From Bacillota bacterium (GTDB lineage Bacteria > Bacillota > Sulfobacillia > Sulfobacillales > JAIMBI01), in the NCBI GenBank assembly GCA_021797815.1, contig JAJZYZ010000004.1:1-64000 (forward strand): a stretch of 64,000 nt of DNA, given 5' to 3'. The notes under the pieces were generated by a model, which saw only the letters and a program-made list of their open reading frames with translations, ran no database searches and was not told the DNA's origin. Positions within the stretch are counted from its first letter, which is position 1; every line of letters starts with the position of its first letter. The translations under genes were made by a program, and so were the position numbers. Below, one piece after another: positions 8,385 through 16,016 of the stretch.

Positions 8385-10048
8385 GATGCCCCCTCATCAC
8401 TCGCCGCCTCAGGGGCTCCGGCGACGAGGCGGCCGTCGACCAGGCGCCACCCGATATCGACCATGGTGAGAAGTGCTGGCCGGTGAGTGATGATGACGGC
8501 GGTCCGGCCCCTCAGCCACCGATCCAGGACTTCAAGCACGTGATGTTCACGGACAGGGTCGAGGGCCGCCGTCGGCTCATCCAGAATCACGAGCCCGGGG
8601 TCCCGGATCAGAATGCGGGCCACGTGAAGGAGCGCACGCTCTCCGAGAGAAAGTGCGCCGGCCTCCAGCCGCGTGTCGAGCCCCTCCCGGCCGCGAATCC
8701 ACTCGGACAGTCCGAGATCGTCCATGACCCCGGCGATACGATCATCCCCGCCGGAATCCAGAAATCCTGTGACGTTGTCGCGGATGCTGCCGGAAAAGAA
8801 GAAGGGCTCCTGAGGCAGATAGGCAATTGCACCGGAAAGCGCCGACGCCCCGAGACCGGAAGGCGCCATACCCGCAACCCGCACCACCCCCCGCGACGGT
8901 GAATAGAGACCCGCCGCCAGGCGTCCGAGGCTCGTCTTCCCGGACCCGGTGCGTCCCATCACCGCCACGCGCTCTCCTGCAGCCAGGCGTGCCGTCACCG
9001 ACGTCAGCACGGGCCGCTCGTGATAGCTGAACGTGACGTCCGTCAACTCGAGGGAAAGCTCTCGTCCTGCTTGCAGAGTCGCCGGCCGCCGCTCCTCCGA
9101 CTCATGCAGGAGTGCCTCTATGCGTACGGCGCTGGCGTCGCCCCGCTGCCACTCTTCCAGCTGGTCCCGGATGGCCTCAAAAGGCCGGGCGAGCATGCCC
9201 GTATAGGCCACCACGGCAAAGACCGATCCTAGAGGAAGGCTGCCCAGGAGGTAAAACCGGGCGCCGAGCGCGTAGCTGAGTCCGGTTTCCAGGCCGAACA
9301 CGGCCAGGATCAGACACCACAGGAGATAGCCGCGGCGTTCGGCGGCGATGTACCGTGGTGCCCATGTGCGAAGTCGCTCCCACACGCGACGCTCACCAAA
9401 TTGTTCGCGTCCGAGCGCCTGAAGATCGCGCCGTGCGGACAACACCTCGCCGATGGCGCCGTAGGCGCGGGCATTCTCTTCCCGCTCGGCCTGAAAGAGA
9501 GGCCCGGATTGCCGGCGTATGACGGTCAGAACGAGCCCAAGCGCGATCGTCAGCACAAAGAGGCTCGCCATGATAGGCCAGCTCAGCCACGCCAGTGCGA
9601 GGAGCGTTCCGAGGATGAGGAGCACGCTTGCCCCCAGCTTGAATGCCAGTCCGGACAGGAAGCCAAAAAGCGCCGTGATGTCCCCGTCCACCCGCTCCAC
9701 CATTTCCCCGGCCGACCGGTGGTGGAAGAATCCGAGGGGAAGGCGAAGAAGATGGGCGGTAAGATCCTCGCGGAGTGCGTTGGTGGCGCGCCACGCTACG
9801 GCCTCGGTCAGATAGCCCGCCACAATCCGGACTCCGCCGGCCACCCCGGCCACCACCAGATACAAGTAAGCCAGGCGCGCGAGTTCCTGCGCGGACCCAT
9901 GTGCCGTCAGCCGGTCCACAAAACGCCCCATAATGAGAGGCCCCAAGACCGTAAGACCGGTGGCAAGACATAGGAAGAGCGCCATTGTACTGACGGATAC
10001 CGCCTGCCGCCCCAGATAGCGGCGAAATAGATGCCAGGCCCCCGTCAC
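8381..10048 (-). CDS. ABC exporter half-transporter, catalytic-site subunit
   Basis: About 555 residues, with an exporter transmembrane domain followed by a nucleotide-binding domain. The Walker A is GRTGSGKTS, the Q-loop is LPQEP, the Walker B is LVILDEPTAALD with the catalytic Glu present, and the switch His is in IITHRP. The signature is altered to LSLGE. Together with the next gene's intact LSGGQ, this gives one consensus and one degenerate ATP site, as in TM287/288-like heterodimers. I chose the GTG at 10048 because GGAGG lies 6 nt upstream. A longer frame to 10099 would run into the regulatory repeats. It is divergent from the WYL regulator, which probably controls it. Confidence 0.88.
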   Translation of the reverse strand: MTGAWHLFRRYLGRQAVSVSTMALFLCLATGLTVLGPLIMGRFVDRLTAHGSAQELARLAYLYLVVAGVAGGVRIVAGYLTEAVAWRATNALREDLTAHLLRLPLGFFHHRSAGEMVERVDGDITALFGFLSGLAFKLGASVLLILGTLLALAWLSWPIMASLFVLTIALGLVLTVIRRQSGPLFQAEREENARAYGAIGEVLSARRDLQALGREQFGERRVWERLRTWAPRYIAAERRGYLLWCLILAVFGLETGLSYALGARFYLLGSLPLGSVFAVVAYTGMLARPFEAIRDQLEEWQRGDASAVRIEALLHESEERRPATLQAGRELSLELTDVTFSYHERPVLTSVTARLAAGERVAVMGRTGSGKTSLGRLAAGLYSPSRGVVRVAGMAPSGLGASALSGAIAYLPQEPFFFSGSIRDNVTGFLDSGGDDRIAGVMDDLGLSEWIRGREGLDTRLEAGALSLGERALLHVARILIRDPGLVILDEPTAALDPVREHHVLEVLDRWLRGRTAVIITHRPALLTMVDIGWRLVDGRLVAGAPEAASDEGAS

Positions 10049-10076
10049 GATCCCGCCTCCGATTGACGTTTTCTTG

Positions 10077-10112
10077 ACCATACCGCAGTATGGTGACAAA
10101 TACCGTCACCAT
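10077..10112. promoter_or_regulatory. Overlapping inverted repeats, probable WYL-regulator operator
   Basis: Two perfect inverted repeats overlap between the exporter operon and the regulator: ACCATAC-CGCA-GTATGGT (10077-10094) and ATGGTGAC-AAATACC-GTCACCAT (10090-10112). TTGACC at 10074-10079 could be a rightward -35. The arrangement would let one regulator repress or activate both divergent units. The binding assignment is inference from position and symmetry. Confidence 0.65.
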
Positions 10113-10122
10113 TGGAGGTCGG

Positions 10123-11058
10123 ATGTCCAAGGCACGGCGCCTCTTGGAGGCCATGGCCATTGTCCGCCGCAAGAAGACGCTCACGGCCGGGGAGCTGGCC
10201 CGCGACCTCGGGGTGTCGCGGCGCACGGCCCTTCGCTATCTGCAGGAACTGTCGGAGCTCGGCATCCCCCTCGCCTCCGGCCCCGGACGCTTCGGGGGCT
10301 TTGAGCTTATCCGCGAGAACGCCCTGCCTCCGGTGACCTTCAGTGTGGATGAGGCCGTGGCTCTCTACTTTGTGGCGCGGTCGCTTGCGAGCTATCGGGA
10401 TCTCCCGTTCGAAGCCGATGCGGCCCGGGCGGTGGAGAGGCTGTACGACGAGCTTCCGGTCCGAGCCCGCGGCCGGGTGGACGCCCTCCAAGACCGCTTT
10501 GAATTCAGGGTCGGCCGCGACCCCGCTCCCTCCCCCCTCTTGGCCCCTCTTCTTGAAGCCGCCGTGGACGGGCGCGTCCTGGCCATCCGGTACCGGTCGG
10601 CACGCGGGACTGAGTCACGCGTCATTCAGCCGGTCGGCATCTATGCCGAAAACGGCCGCTGGTTTTGCCCCGCGTACTCGTTTGAGCGCGAGGCCATGCG
10701 CCTGTTCCGCGTCGACCGCGTCCTGGATGTCAAGGGGTCGGACATCCCGGCCCGCGAGGATGTGCGGGCGCTTACACTGGACTCGTACTATCAGGCCTAC
10801 GTCCACGCACGGGCAGAATTTGTGGACCTGCACGTCAAACTGACCGCCGAGGGCGTGCGGCGTGTCGCGTGGGGCGAAGGACTTACCATTCATCCAGACG
10901 GCAGCGGCGAGATCCGAAGCCGGATCGAAGTCGCCAACATCCCTTTCTTCGGGAGGCGGTTTGCCATGCTGGCCGAGGATGCCATCGTGTGGGAGCCGGA
11001 GTCCTTACGCCGCTACATCGGCCAGCTGGCCCTTCGCCTGACCGCTCTCTACCCCTAG
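10123..11058 (+). CDS. HTH/WYL-domain transcriptional regulator (YafY/DeoR-like)
   Basis: About 311 residues. Residues 1-60 form a winged helix-turn-helix (SKARRLLEAMAIVRRKKTLTAGELARDLGVSRRTALRYLQEL). A WYL-type ligand-sensing domain begins near residue 155 (AAVDGRVLAIRYRSA...SRVIQPVGIYAENGRWFCPAY), and a WCX-like C-terminal extension follows. Such regulators respond to small ligands or nucleic acids. The ATG at 10123 follows GGAGG by about 6 nt; an upstream in-frame ATG at 10090 lies inside the inverted repeat and has no ribosome site. It is divergent from the two-gene ABC exporter, its likely target. The last codons overlap the end of the convergent ArsR-type gene by 4 bp. Confidence 0.88.
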   Translation: MSKARRLLEAMAIVRRKKTLTAGELARDLGVSRRTALRYLQELSELGIPLASGPGRFGGFELIRENALPPVTFSVDEAVALYFVARSLASYRDLPFEADAARAVERLYDELPVRARGRVDALQDRFEFRVGRDPAPSPLLAPLLEAAVDGRVLAIRYRSARGTESRVIQPVGIYAENGRWFCPAYSFEREAMRLFRVDRVLDVKGSDIPAREDVRALTLDSYYQAYVHARAEFVDLHVKLTAEGVRRVAWGEGLTIHPDGSGEIRSRIEVANIPFFGRRFAMLAEDAIVWEPESLRRYIGQLALRLTALYP

Positions 11059-12167
11059 GATTCGAGCTCGCCGCGCTCAGCCAGGCCCCGGAAATAGGCA
11101 GCCAGGTCTTCAAGGGTCTCACGGCGGACGCGGTATCCCACGCGTCCCTGTCCCTGCACAGGCTCGATGACCCCGGCCGCCTGCAAACTCCGAAGGTGTC
11201 GGGAGATGGTGGAGGGATGCACACCGAGCGCTGCGGCCAGTGCTGACCCGGTTCTGGGGGCTGACCCGGCCAGCTGCGCCAAAAGCGCCTGACTCAGCGG
11301 ATCAGAGAGAGCCGCGAGAGAGCGCCTCACGTTCGGGATGGGCGGCCGCACGGTCGTTCGCGCCGCGGAGGCCGGCTGTGCCCAAACCACCCAATCGCGA
11401 CGCTGTCGAAACACGGACAGTCGGCGTCCGATCCCGGCTGTGGGGACGATCGTCAGGGAGTCTGCATCCGCAAGAGCTGCGTACAGGTCGGATGGAAGTG
11501 GCCGCCCGGTCCACCCCTCGATGACCGTGGCGGCCGGACCCCTAGTGGGAACCGGCACCGTGCCCGCCGAGGCTGAGAGCGCTCCGCCTACGGCGTCGTC
11601 AGCGGCCAGCAAGGCCTCGATCAGCACTTCCGACAGCACCGGGGGATCTAGGTACGCCCGTGCGTCAGACGCCTCGACCGCCCACGAGATGACCTGCGCG
11701 AGGATGGCCTCGCGCCATAAGTCGTCGTCGCGCATCAGGTCGGATACCGCAGGCAACGGGGTCGGCCATCCGCCCCGGACCGTCTCCACCCGCGGGTCCG
11801 GCTCCATGTGCTCGGTGTAATAGGTGAGGCCGCTTACGGCGCCATAAGCCAGCAGGCGGCGCCAGAAGAAGACGGGCCGGTCCATGATCCAGCGCTTTCC
11901 ACCATCGGCGCTCGCCGGCAGACTCCCCGGATCCGCAATCGCCGCCTCGGCCAGCAGATCCCGAAAGGCAAGCCCGTGCACCAACAATGCACGGGCGACC
12001 CGCCAGCCCGCCACGGACGTCCAGTCGGGCACGTCGGCCGCTTCATCCAGGCCTGCTCCATCGAGAACCGCCAGCGTGCCGGCGGCAGCCATGAGCCAAA
12101 TCGGCCGTACGGTTATGGCGGCCGAGACTCCGAGCTCCAGCGACACCATTTCGGGTGTCCGGCGCAT
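11055..12167 (-). CDS. ArsR-type winged-helix regulator with large N-terminal domain
   Basis: 370 residues. The C-terminal 80 residues are a winged helix of the ArsR type (LSDPLSQALLAQLAG...GSALAAALGVHPSTISRHLRSLQAAGVIEPVQGQGRVGYRV). The preceding 280 residues are not a canonical sensor domain. They resemble the long ArsR-family proteins common in actinobacteria, which have an uncharacterised N-terminal region. No CxC metal motif is seen in the helix-turn-helix. GGGAGGGAGG precedes the ATG at 12167. It is divergent from the ABC-2 exporter starting at 12245, so regulation of that exporter is likely. It converges on the WYL gene with a 4-bp overlap. Confidence 0.75.
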   Translation of the reverse strand: MRRTPEMVSLELGVSAAITVRPIWLMAAAGTLAVLDGAGLDEAADVPDWTSVAGWRVARALLVHGLAFRDLLAEAAIADPGSLPASADGGKRWIMDRPVFFWRRLLAYGAVSGLTYYTEHMEPDPRVETVRGGWPTPLPAVSDLMRDDDLWREAILAQVISWAVEASDARAYLDPPVLSEVLIEALLAADDAVGGALSASAGTVPVPTRGPAATVIEGWTGRPLPSDLYAALADADSLTIVPTAGIGRRLSVFRQRRDWVVWAQPASAARTTVRPPIPNVRRSLAALSDPLSQALLAQLAGSAPRTGSALAAALGVHPSTISRHLRSLQAAGVIEPVQGQGRVGYRVRRETLEDLAAYFRGLAERGELES

Positions 12168-12210
12168 GGCCTCCCTCCCTCGCTCTACCGTAGCAGACTC
12201 CCCACCGTAA

Positions 12211-12245
12211 TTGCATATGACGCAATATATTGTATGATCTGCATA
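12211..12245 (+). promoter_or_regulatory. Promoter giving a probable leaderless mRNA; operator-like repeats
   Basis: TTGCAT (12211-12216), a 16-bp spacer and TATGAT (12233-12238) form a good sigma-A-type promoter. The start point would fall at or next to the ATG at 12245, and there is no ribosome site, so a leaderless transcript is likely. The spacer contains the palindrome CAATATATTG (12223-12232). The octamer GCATATGA occurs twice (12213-12220 and 12241-12248), 28 bp apart, flanking the promoter. The ArsR-type regulator is divergent and could bind here. Confidence 0.65.
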
Positions 12246-13228
12246 TGAAAACCAGTGCCCCCGCGGTCGAGACGCAGGCCATCACCAAAAACTTCGGGTC
12301 CACGGTAGCCGTGGACGGCGTCTCCCTCACCGTCTCCGCAGGCGAGGTATACGCCCTTTTGGGCCCGAACGGCGCCGGCAAGACCACGCTGGTGGGAATG
12401 CTCACGACCCTGGTGCGCCCAACGGCAGGCACGGCCCGGGTCGCGGGCTTCGATGTCGTCCGAGAGCCGCATCACGCCCGTCGATCGGTGGGTGTGGTCC
12501 TGCAGGAATCTGCCCTCGATCGATATCTGCCGCTGGAGGAGAACCTCTATTACCTGGCGCGGGTCTATCACCTTCCGCGTGCCGACCGGCTCCAGCGCGT
12601 CGACGCGGTGCTGGCATTCATGCGCCTCGAGTCATTCCGGCGCACGCCGGTCGGCAAACTCTCCGGCGGCACCATCCGGCGCGCGGAGATTGCCGCCGGC
12701 ATCCTGCATGAACCGATGGTCCTCTTGCTGGACGAGCCCACCGTGGGGCTCGACATCGAGGCCCGGCAGAACATCTGGCTCCACGTCCGTGAGCTCGGCG
12801 CTCGCGGCACGGCCGTGATTCTCACCACCCATTATCTCGAGGAAGCCGACCGTCTGGCTGATCGGGTCGGCATCTTGAATCACGGGCGGCTGGTGGCGGA
12901 AGGGACTCCCCTGGGGCTGAAGGCGTCCCTGACACGCCGCCGCCTGAGCCTCTACCCCGATCCCCCCCACAGTCCGGCGGTCCAGTCCTTTCTTTCTCAC
13001 TGGGTGCCACGCGCGGCGGTGACCGTCGAGCAGGATCCGGTTGTCGTCATTCACATGGAACTGACGGATGAAAAGGTGGAGCGCGCGGTTCTGGCGGACC
13101 TGGCTGCACGAACCGACCTGGTCCTGCGACGGCTGGAGGTGGGTCCGGGTACGCTTGACCGTGTGTTTCTAGAGGCGGTAGGAACGGGATTCCGGCCGCG
13201 GGAGGGAGTCACCGATGTATCTCGCTGA
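12245..13228 (+). CDS. ABC transporter ATP-binding protein (DrrA/daunorubicin-type)
   Basis: About 327 residues. The Walker A is GPNGAGKTTLVG, the Q-loop is VGVVLQESALD, the signature is the variant LSGGTIRRAEIAAGIL, and the Walker B is VLLLDEPTVGLD. The switch His is in ILTTHYLEEADRLADRVGIL. The C-terminal 100 residues form the extension typical of DrrA-like ATPases of ABC-2 drug or lipid exporters. It overlaps the permease gene at 13215 by 14 bp, so the two are translated together. It is probably expressed from a leaderless mRNA, and the ArsR-type gene opposite is the likely regulator. The substrate is unknown. Confidence 0.88.
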   Translation: MKTSAPAVETQAITKNFGSTVAVDGVSLTVSAGEVYALLGPNGAGKTTLVGMLTTLVRPTAGTARVAGFDVVREPHHARRSVGVVLQESALDRYLPLEENLYYLARVYHLPRADRLQRVDAVLAFMRLESFRRTPVGKLSGGTIRRAEIAAGILHEPMVLLLDEPTVGLDIEARQNIWLHVRELGARGTAVILTTHYLEEADRLADRVGILNHGRLVAEGTPLGLKASLTRRRLSLYPDPPHSPAVQSFLSHWVPRAAVTVEQDPVVVIHMELTDEKVERAVLADLAARTDLVLRRLEVGPGTLDRVFLEAVGTGFRPREGVTDVSR

Positions 13229-13976
13229 CCTGCAGGCGAACATACTCCGATGGGTGTGGCGCCTGCGCCGTGAGCCCACCACCCTCATCGTGGACCTCCT
13301 GCAGCCCGTCTTGTGGCTTATTCTCTTCGGTCATCTGTTCACGTTCGCCACGGCGGGGCTCGGCTTGCATGTGAGCTACCTCACATTCATGACAGCCGGC
13401 GTAGTCGTCATGACGGTGTTCAACGCCGCCCTCGCCGGTGGCCTGGAGATCATGTTCGATCGGGAATCGGGAATGCTGCGGCGTCTTATGGTGACTCCCA
13501 TGCACCGCTCCACCCTGCTGGCCGGACGATTCTTGTTCGTCGTACTGATTGGGCTGGCGCAGGTCATGGTCATTCTTGGCGCGGGGCGACTCCTCGGGGT
13601 GCCGCTCCACGAAGGGTTCGTGGGGCTCCTCCTGGTCCTGCTCTTTGACACCCTGCTCGGCACCGGCATCGCCACCCTCTCGCTGGTGCTTGCCTTCCGA
13701 CTCCGAAATCACGGGCCGTTCTACACCATCATCGGTTTCGTGAGCCTGCCCCTTACCTTCATCTCCACCGCGTTGGCCCCGCTGCACACCATGTCCGGCT
13801 GGCTTCGGACCCTCGCGGGCTTGAATCCCCTCACCTACGCCATCGATGCGGTGCGATCGATTGTGCTCCAGCACGCGGCGGTTTCGGGCATCGTGCACCT
13901 TGGCATCTACCTTCTGATCTTTGACGGCCTGTGTCTCATCATCGGGGTGTCCGTGTTCCGTCGCGCCCTGTATTGA
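13215..13976 (+). CDS. ABC-2 type permease (DrrB-like)
   Basis: 253 residues with about six hydrophobic segments and the ABC-2 signature region in the last third (FVSLPLTFISTALAPLHTMSGWLRTLAGLNPLTYAIDAVR). It is the membrane partner of the ATPase whose 3' end it overlaps. GGGAGGGAG precedes its ATG within the ATPase gene. The pair forms a minimal exporter for a hydrophobic compound or drug. No terminator with a U-tract follows, but several GC hairpins lie 200-300 bp downstream. Confidence 0.87.
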   Translation: MYLADLQANILRWVWRLRREPTTLIVDLLQPVLWLILFGHLFTFATAGLGLHVSYLTFMTAGVVVMTVFNAALAGGLEIMFDRESGMLRRLMVTPMHRSTLLAGRFLFVVLIGLAQVMVILGAGRLLGVPLHEGFVGLLLVLLFDTLLGTGIATLSLVLAFRLRNHGPFYTIIGFVSLPLTFISTALAPLHTMSGWLRTLAGLNPLTYAIDAVRSIVLQHAAVSGIVHLGIYLLIFDGLCLIIGVSVFRRALY

Positions 13977-14725
13977 ACGCGGGGCGCCCGTCCCGGAAGG
14001 CTCGGCCCGTCACCCTGGACCCTTCCCAACCGAGCAGGAGGATGGAGAAGGCTTTCCGGGGTCGGGCTCAGGTCCTGGCCGCAGAGCAGAGCCCACCGGG
14101 TCACGGTGCGCCCGACAAGTGGTGACGATGTCTTGGCATTTAAGAATTGGCGCCCGAGGAGGCCGCGCCTGCGGCGACCATCGCCGAGAGGACAAACCGC
14201 TCCTGCTGACGCCTCATGAGGCTACACCGCTCCCGCTCACCGGTCGGCGACCGGTCCCGGAGCCTTCCTCGGAGAAGCCTCCGGCGAAGGCCATAAGCCG
14301 TCCACAAAACTGCACGACGCCAGCCCCGGCTCAGGAAGCATCGTTCCTTCGCCCGATGGGCGGGTCGAGGTGGAGCCGGCGTGCGCTAGAACCGGCGCGA
14401 TTTGCGGGTCGACGAACGGGGGCGGGCCGATATAGGGGCGCCGTCAAGTGCGATGAGCCCGTGGCAGCGACCGAAATCCCCCATGCGCACGCCGTTATCT
14501 CCCCGGCACCGCGGCGCTGCCCGTGCCTCGTGACCCGAAACCCGTGCGGCGGATCCAATGTTCCGTGCCCAAGCCCAGCGTGTAGCCCCGAAAGAGAAGA
14601 CACGGCCTGGCCGACGACCAGCACACGTGCGGGCTCTATGAGGACCTCTCATCGACGGGAAGATCCCGGTCGGATGCGCGCACCGCACGACCGGCGCCGT
14701 GCCACAGCGGCCGTTGCCCGGCGTC
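13977..14725. other. 750-bp intergenic region between convergent operons
   Basis: Open frames cross this stretch on both strands, but their compositions are Arg/Pro/Ser-rich and show no domain or ribosome site, so none is supported as a gene. The distinctive content is a cluster of perfect hairpins at 14172-14284, described separately. Confidence 0.6.
14172..14284. repeat. Cluster of four GC-rich hairpins
   Basis: Four inverted repeats lie in series. They are CGGCGA-CCA-TCGCCG (14172-14186), the palindrome GCCTCATGAGGC (14211-14222), ACCGGTC-GGC-GACCGGT (14239-14255), and CCGGAG-C-CTTC-loop-GAAG-C-CTCCGG (14257-14284, with one symmetrical C-C mismatch). They may end transcription from both sides or belong to a structured RNA. 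No U-tract follows any of them. Confidence 0.5.
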
Positions 14726-15991
14726 TCACACACGGCCCTGACGGAAAGAACTCCCGATATCCCGCCGGTACCGGGCACCGCGGAAGACCGTGCGGCCGAG
14801 GTCCGCGTAGGCGCACGCCCGGGCCGTCTCGACATCTTCTCCCCGGCCGACGATGAGAAGGGTGCGGCCGCCGGTATTGCGAAGCACGCCCTCGCGCATT
14901 TCGGTGGCCGCCTGAAAGAATAGCGCCCGCGGCGCTTCCGGGAGGCTCAGAGGAATGCCTTTCTCGACCGCCTCGGGATATCCGGGCGCTGCCATCACCA
15001 CGCCCACCGCGACGCCCTCGGCCTCGAGCGGCGCGTCCGGCAGCCGGCCGGTCGCGATGCCCTCGAAATAGGGCCACAGGTCCTGCTTCAACAAGGGCAG
15101 GACCACGCCCGTTTCGGGGTCCCCGAGGCGTGCGTTCCATTCAAGTACGAACGGGCCTGCCCGGGTCAGCATCAATCCCGCGTAGAGAATGCCGCGAAAG
15201 GGCCGGCCCTCGTCGGCCAATCCCGTAAGGAGGGGGCTAACGATCTGATCGGAGATGAGGCGGTGAAGAGTTTCGCTGTCGGACGGATGGGGGGCCACGG
15301 CGCCCATGCCGCCCGTATTGGGCCCGTAGTCGCCGTCCCGAAGGCGCTTGTAGTCCCGGGAGGTGGGAAGCGCCGTGTACCGCACCCCATCTGTCAGCAC
15401 CATAAACGACATCTCAACCCCGTCTAGGCGTTCTTCCAGCACGACCCGATCCCCGGCCTGGCCGAACTGATGGTCCTTCATCATCCCAGCAATGGCTGAC
15501 AGGGCCTCCCCTCGGGAGTCGGCCACCACAACACCCTTTCCCTGGGCGAGTCCGTCTGCCTTGACCACCACGCCATCCGGAAAGTCCCCTACCGCGTCCT
15601 CGGCCTCGGCGAGGCTCTCGGCCACGCGAAAGCGCGCTGTGGGAATCTGTAGCCGCGCCATGAGGGTCTTGGCCTCGACCTTGCTGGACTCGATCCGGGC
15701 CGCCGCCGCCGACGGCCCCACTACGGGTACGCCTCTTGCGGCGAGCAGGTCTCCCAGCCCCGCCGCCAGCGGTCCTTCGGGTCCGATGACCACCACGGCC
15801 CGTGTCTCTTCTGCGAAGGCCACGATGTGGGAAGCGTCGGGCAAGACCATGGGCGTCGCCGTCTCGCCCAGTCCGCCGTGTCCGGGCGTCACGTAGATGG
15901 TGCCGACGTCCGGGCTCTTTCTGAGCGCCCAGGCGATGGCGTGCTCCCGGGCGCCTGAACCGATGACGAGCACGGTCTGTTTCGACGTCAT
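14726..15991 (-). CDS. purD: Phosphoribosylamine-glycine ligase (GAR synthetase)
   Basis: Ligates glycine to 5-phosphoribosylamine with ATP, step 2 of de novo purine synthesis. The 421 residues are of usual length. The N-terminal domain starts VLVIGSGAREHAIAWALRKSP. The ATP-grasp region includes GVVVKADGLAQGKGVVVADS, and FVLEWNARLGDPETGVVLPLL carries the metal-binding residues near the end. The ATG at 15991 follows GGGAG by 7 nt; a longer open frame upstream overlaps purH and is not coding. It is the last gene of purCSQLFMNHD, 25 bp after purH. Confidence 0.97.
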   Translation of the reverse strand: MTSKQTVLVIGSGAREHAIAWALRKSPDVGTIYVTPGHGGLGETATPMVLPDASHIVAFAEETRAVVVIGPEGPLAAGLGDLLAARGVPVVGPSAAAARIESSKVEAKTLMARLQIPTARFRVAESLAEAEDAVGDFPDGVVVKADGLAQGKGVVVADSRGEALSAIAGMMKDHQFGQAGDRVVLEERLDGVEMSFMVLTDGVRYTALPTSRDYKRLRDGDYGPNTGGMGAVAPHPSDSETLHRLISDQIVSPLLTGLADEGRPFRGILYAGLMLTRAGPFVLEWNARLGDPETGVVLPLLKQDLWPYFEGIATGRLPDAPLEAEGVAVGVVMAAPGYPEAVEKGIPLSLPEAPRALFFQAATEMREGVLRNTGGRTLLIVGRGEDVETARACAYADLGRTVFRGARYRRDIGSSFRQGRV

Positions 15992-16016
15992 GCGGGTACT
16001 CCCGTCTTCACCCGGG

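Noticed and set aside
13921-14856. 311-codon plus-strand open frame over the 750-bp gap
   Set aside because: Overlaps the ends of two genuine genes, contains no domain and has a Pro/Arg-rich composition.
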